From NCBI GenBank assembly GCA_938049795.1, contig CALLCD010000193.1, positions 1-15,496 on the forward strand: DNA of 15,496 nt, written 5' to 3'. Position numbers and translations under genes: made by a program. Shown here piece after piece: positions 13,264-15,496 of the stretch. The number at the start of each line of letters is the position of its first letter. Within the stretch, counting starts at the first letter, position 1. A model generated the notes under the pieces. The model saw nothing but the letters and a program-made list of their open reading frames with translations, did no database searches and was not told where the DNA came from. Origin of the DNA: an uncultured Hyphomonadaceae bacterium. GTDB taxonomy: Bacteria; Pseudomonadota; Alphaproteobacteria; Caulobacterales; Hyphomonadaceae.

Positions 13264-15426
13264 CTACCAGATACGGATACGCTGTTCAGGCGGCAGGTAG
13301 AGCGGATCATCCTCGGTGACACCGAACGCTTCGTACCACTCATCAAAATTGCGCACGACGCCATTCACGCGATAGCGCGCAGGCGAATGTGGATCGCCGA
13401 TAATCTGCTGGGCGAGCGCCTTGTCACGGATCTTGTTCCGCCAGACTTGGGCCCACGCCATGAAGAAGCGCTGATCGCCGGTCAGCCCGTCAATCACAGG
13501 CGCTTCCTCACCGTTCAGGCTGATCTGATAGGCGCGATACGCCATCGACAGACCGCCCAGATCACCGATGTTTTCGCCAAGGGTCAAACGGCCATTCACG
13601 CAAGTCTCGCCATCATCAAGCGGGCAGAAGCCATTATATTGCTCAACCAGCGCATCGGTCAGCGCTTCGAACGCCTTGCTATCGGCTTCGGTCCACCAAT
13701 TGCGCAGGAAGCCGTCACCGTCTGATTTGGCCCCCTGATCGTCAAAGCCGTGACCCATTTCATGCCCGATCACCCCGCCAATCGCGCCATAATTGACGGC
13801 CGGATCTGCCGAGATGTTGAAGAAAGGTGGCTGCAAGATACCAGCAGGGAACACGATCTCGTTGCGCACAGGCGAATAATACGCGTTCACCGTTTGCGGG
13901 AGCATGAACCATTCGGTCTTATCAACCGGCTGACCAAGCTTTGCGAGATTTTCGCGGAACGCCCAGTCGCTCGACGCAACCGCATTGCCCAGCGCATTGC
14001 CTGCGGACACGTAGAGCGTGTCATAGGTCTCAAACCGCTCGGTAAAACCGATTTTCGGAGCAAATTTGGCCAGCTTGTCGCGCGCCTCGATTTTGGTATC
14101 CTCGCCCATCCAGGTGATGTCATCGAGATTGGCAGCCATTGCGCGGCGCAGATTTTCAACCAGTTCGTCCATGGCCGTTTTGTTCTCGGCCGGGAAATGG
14201 CGCTCGGCGTAAATCTTGCCCACCCCTTCGCCCAGCGCGCCCTCAACCGTGCCAACCGCACGCTTCCACCGGTCCCGCTGGACCTTCTGACCCCGCAGCG
14301 TGGTGCCGTAAAGCTCGAAGAAGGCAGTGTCGATCACCGCTGGAAGCACAGCCGAATTATCAGACAGGAAATGCGCCGTCAGATAGGCTTTCCAAGTGTC
14401 GAGATCGGTTTCAGCGGCGACCCGGAACAGGCCCTCAATACCGCCGCCAAGCTTGGAGAGCTGCTCTTCGGTTAGCTCCAGTTCGACAATCTCCGCCTCT
14501 GTCGGGGCAACCTGTCGGACCAGCATATACTCCTGCCCATCCACCCCGACGGAGGCGAGCATGGCAGACACAGGGAAGCCCGCGCCAAGCTTGAGCACAT
14601 CATCGCGGGTCAGTCTGTTATAGGTCAGATCCCGGTTACGGCTAACCGTGCGGTCCCAATGCTCTGCGGCAATCCGGGTCTCTAGCGCCAGCACAGCGTC
14701 GGCGGTCGCGCCAACGTCTTCGTAGCCTGCCTCATTGAGAAGGATGGTTAGATATTTGCGATAGGCCGCTCGGATGCCCTCATTGGCCTCCGTGTCATCG
14801 AGATAGTAAGAGCGGTCAGGCAGGCCAAGGCCGGACTGGGTGACCTGAAAGACATAAGTGTCGGGCTGTTTGGAATCGAGATCAACAAAGCCGCCAACGG
14901 GCGAACTGTACCCGCTAGAGCCGAACAGGCGCGCGAGATCCTCATAAGAAGAAATTGCCGCAATTTCATCAAGGAAGGGCTGGGCATTGGCCATCCCCGT
15001 CTGCTCAATCGTATCCACATCCATATAGGCATTGTAGACGGCAGCGATTTTGCCTTCGAGCGTATCAACAGCGGGAGAGGCGGACGCCAGCTCTTCGATA
15101 ATGTTGCGCACGCGGCCTTCGGATTTTTCCCGCAGGATCGAGAAACCGCCATAGCGTGAGGCGTCTTCTGGCATTTCAAACTCGTCGAGCCAGACGCCAT
15201 TGACGTGTTCGAAGAAGTTCGTGCCCGGGCTGACCGAAGCTTTGACCGAGCCCAGATCGATCCCGAACGTGCCCCATTCATCACGGCCGCGCGGCACAAC
15301 CGGGTGTGGTATGAAATCTGCGGCGGCGGCGACTTGGGCGGCCTGTGTCTCTGGTGCGGCCGGGTCGGCTGGTGAGCAGGCCACCATGAGAGCCAGAGCA
15401 GATGTTGCGAGCAGGAACTGTTTCAT
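13264..15426 (-). CDS. M13 family zinc metallopeptidase lipoprotein (neprilysin/PepO-like)
   Basis: A 720-residue endopeptidase of the neprilysin family, probably lipid-anchored in the periplasm or on the outer membrane and cleaving peptides. The N-terminus MKQFLLATSALALMVAC is a lipoprotein signal with Cys17 as the lipidation site; Met at -3 is a slightly unusual lipobox. The peptidase_M13_N region runs to about residue 450. The catalytic part has NAYYSPVRNEIVFPAGILQP near 513, the zinc motif HEMGH at 555-559 (E556 catalytic) and the third ligand E618 in GENIGDLGG with D622. The C-terminus, RVNGVVRNFDEWYEAFGV then PPEQRIRIW, matches the family ending. The ATG has AGGA 6 nt upstream, and a clear terminator follows the stop. 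Maturation would depend on Lgt, also encoded in this window. Confidence 0.96.
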   Translation of the reverse strand: MKQFLLATSALALMVACSPADPAAPETQAAQVAAAADFIPHPVVPRGRDEWGTFGIDLGSVKASVSPGTNFFEHVNGVWLDEFEMPEDASRYGGFSILREKSEGRVRNIIEELASASPAVDTLEGKIAAVYNAYMDVDTIEQTGMANAQPFLDEIAAISSYEDLARLFGSSGYSSPVGGFVDLDSKQPDTYVFQVTQSGLGLPDRSYYLDDTEANEGIRAAYRKYLTILLNEAGYEDVGATADAVLALETRIAAEHWDRTVSRNRDLTYNRLTRDDVLKLGAGFPVSAMLASVGVDGQEYMLVRQVAPTEAEIVELELTEEQLSKLGGGIEGLFRVAAETDLDTWKAYLTAHFLSDNSAVLPAVIDTAFFELYGTTLRGQKVQRDRWKRAVGTVEGALGEGVGKIYAERHFPAENKTAMDELVENLRRAMAANLDDITWMGEDTKIEARDKLAKFAPKIGFTERFETYDTLYVSAGNALGNAVASSDWAFRENLAKLGQPVDKTEWFMLPQTVNAYYSPVRNEIVFPAGILQPPFFNISADPAVNYGAIGGVIGHEMGHGFDDQGAKSDGDGFLRNWWTEADSKAFEALTDALVEQYNGFCPLDDGETCVNGRLTLGENIGDLGGLSMAYRAYQISLNGEEAPVIDGLTGDQRFFMAWAQVWRNKIRDKALAQQIIGDPHSPARYRVNGVVRNFDEWYEAFGVTEDDPLYLPPEQRIRIW

Positions 15427-15496
15427 CGGGGATCCTCACTATGTTTATCTCTATGGGTGAAGAGTGCCTCTACTATAATTGGCGCGCAAGTGTCTA

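Overview
The window looks like chromosomal DNA of an alphaproteobacterium, probably a marine one from the Hyphomonadaceae/Maricaulales part of the class. The clues are the class I (archaeal-type) lysyl-tRNA synthetase, the lgt-midA-pgeF gene order with ubiK divergent to it, the M13 peptidase lipoprotein and the small DUF6768-like protein. The taxonomic placement is an inference from gene content only.

Positions 1-4602 form one minus-strand block read from high to low coordinates: lgt (prolipoprotein diacylglyceryl transferase), midA (complex I arginine methyltransferase family), pgeF (peptidoglycan editing factor), prs (PRPP synthetase) and a DinF-type MATE transporter cut by the window edge. 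Gaps are 6, 3, 91 and 12 nt, so this is probably one operon with a possible internal promoter before prs. On the plus strand, ubiK (4682) starts divergently and is followed by lysK (4982).

From 6670 to 10753 the region is more accessory: a membrane-anchored trypsin-like protease, an Lrp/AsnC regulator with a GTG start, a convergent inner-membrane-anchored protein with a weak OmpA-like region, a 511-bp gap, a small two-helix membrane protein and a secreted protein of unknown function. The gap holds the decayed remnant of a DUF2332 gene on the minus strand, a plus-strand cluster of three hairpins ending in a T-run, and an extended -10 promoter.

From 10845 to the end every gene is on the minus strand: an M13 metallopeptidase lipoprotein, a dodecin-like protein without the usual flavin contacts, a short CarF/PEDS1-type lipid desaturase and an acetyl-CoA acetyltransferase. 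The first two are each closed by a clear intrinsic terminator, so they are separate units.

I see no CRISPR array, phage, insertion sequence or tRNA/rRNA gene, and no obvious multi-gene undescribed system. The items most worth a second look are the short CarF-like desaturase with paired palindromes upstream, the divergent dodecin, the hairpin cluster, the DUF2332 relic, and the one-residue shift in a key Lgt motif.
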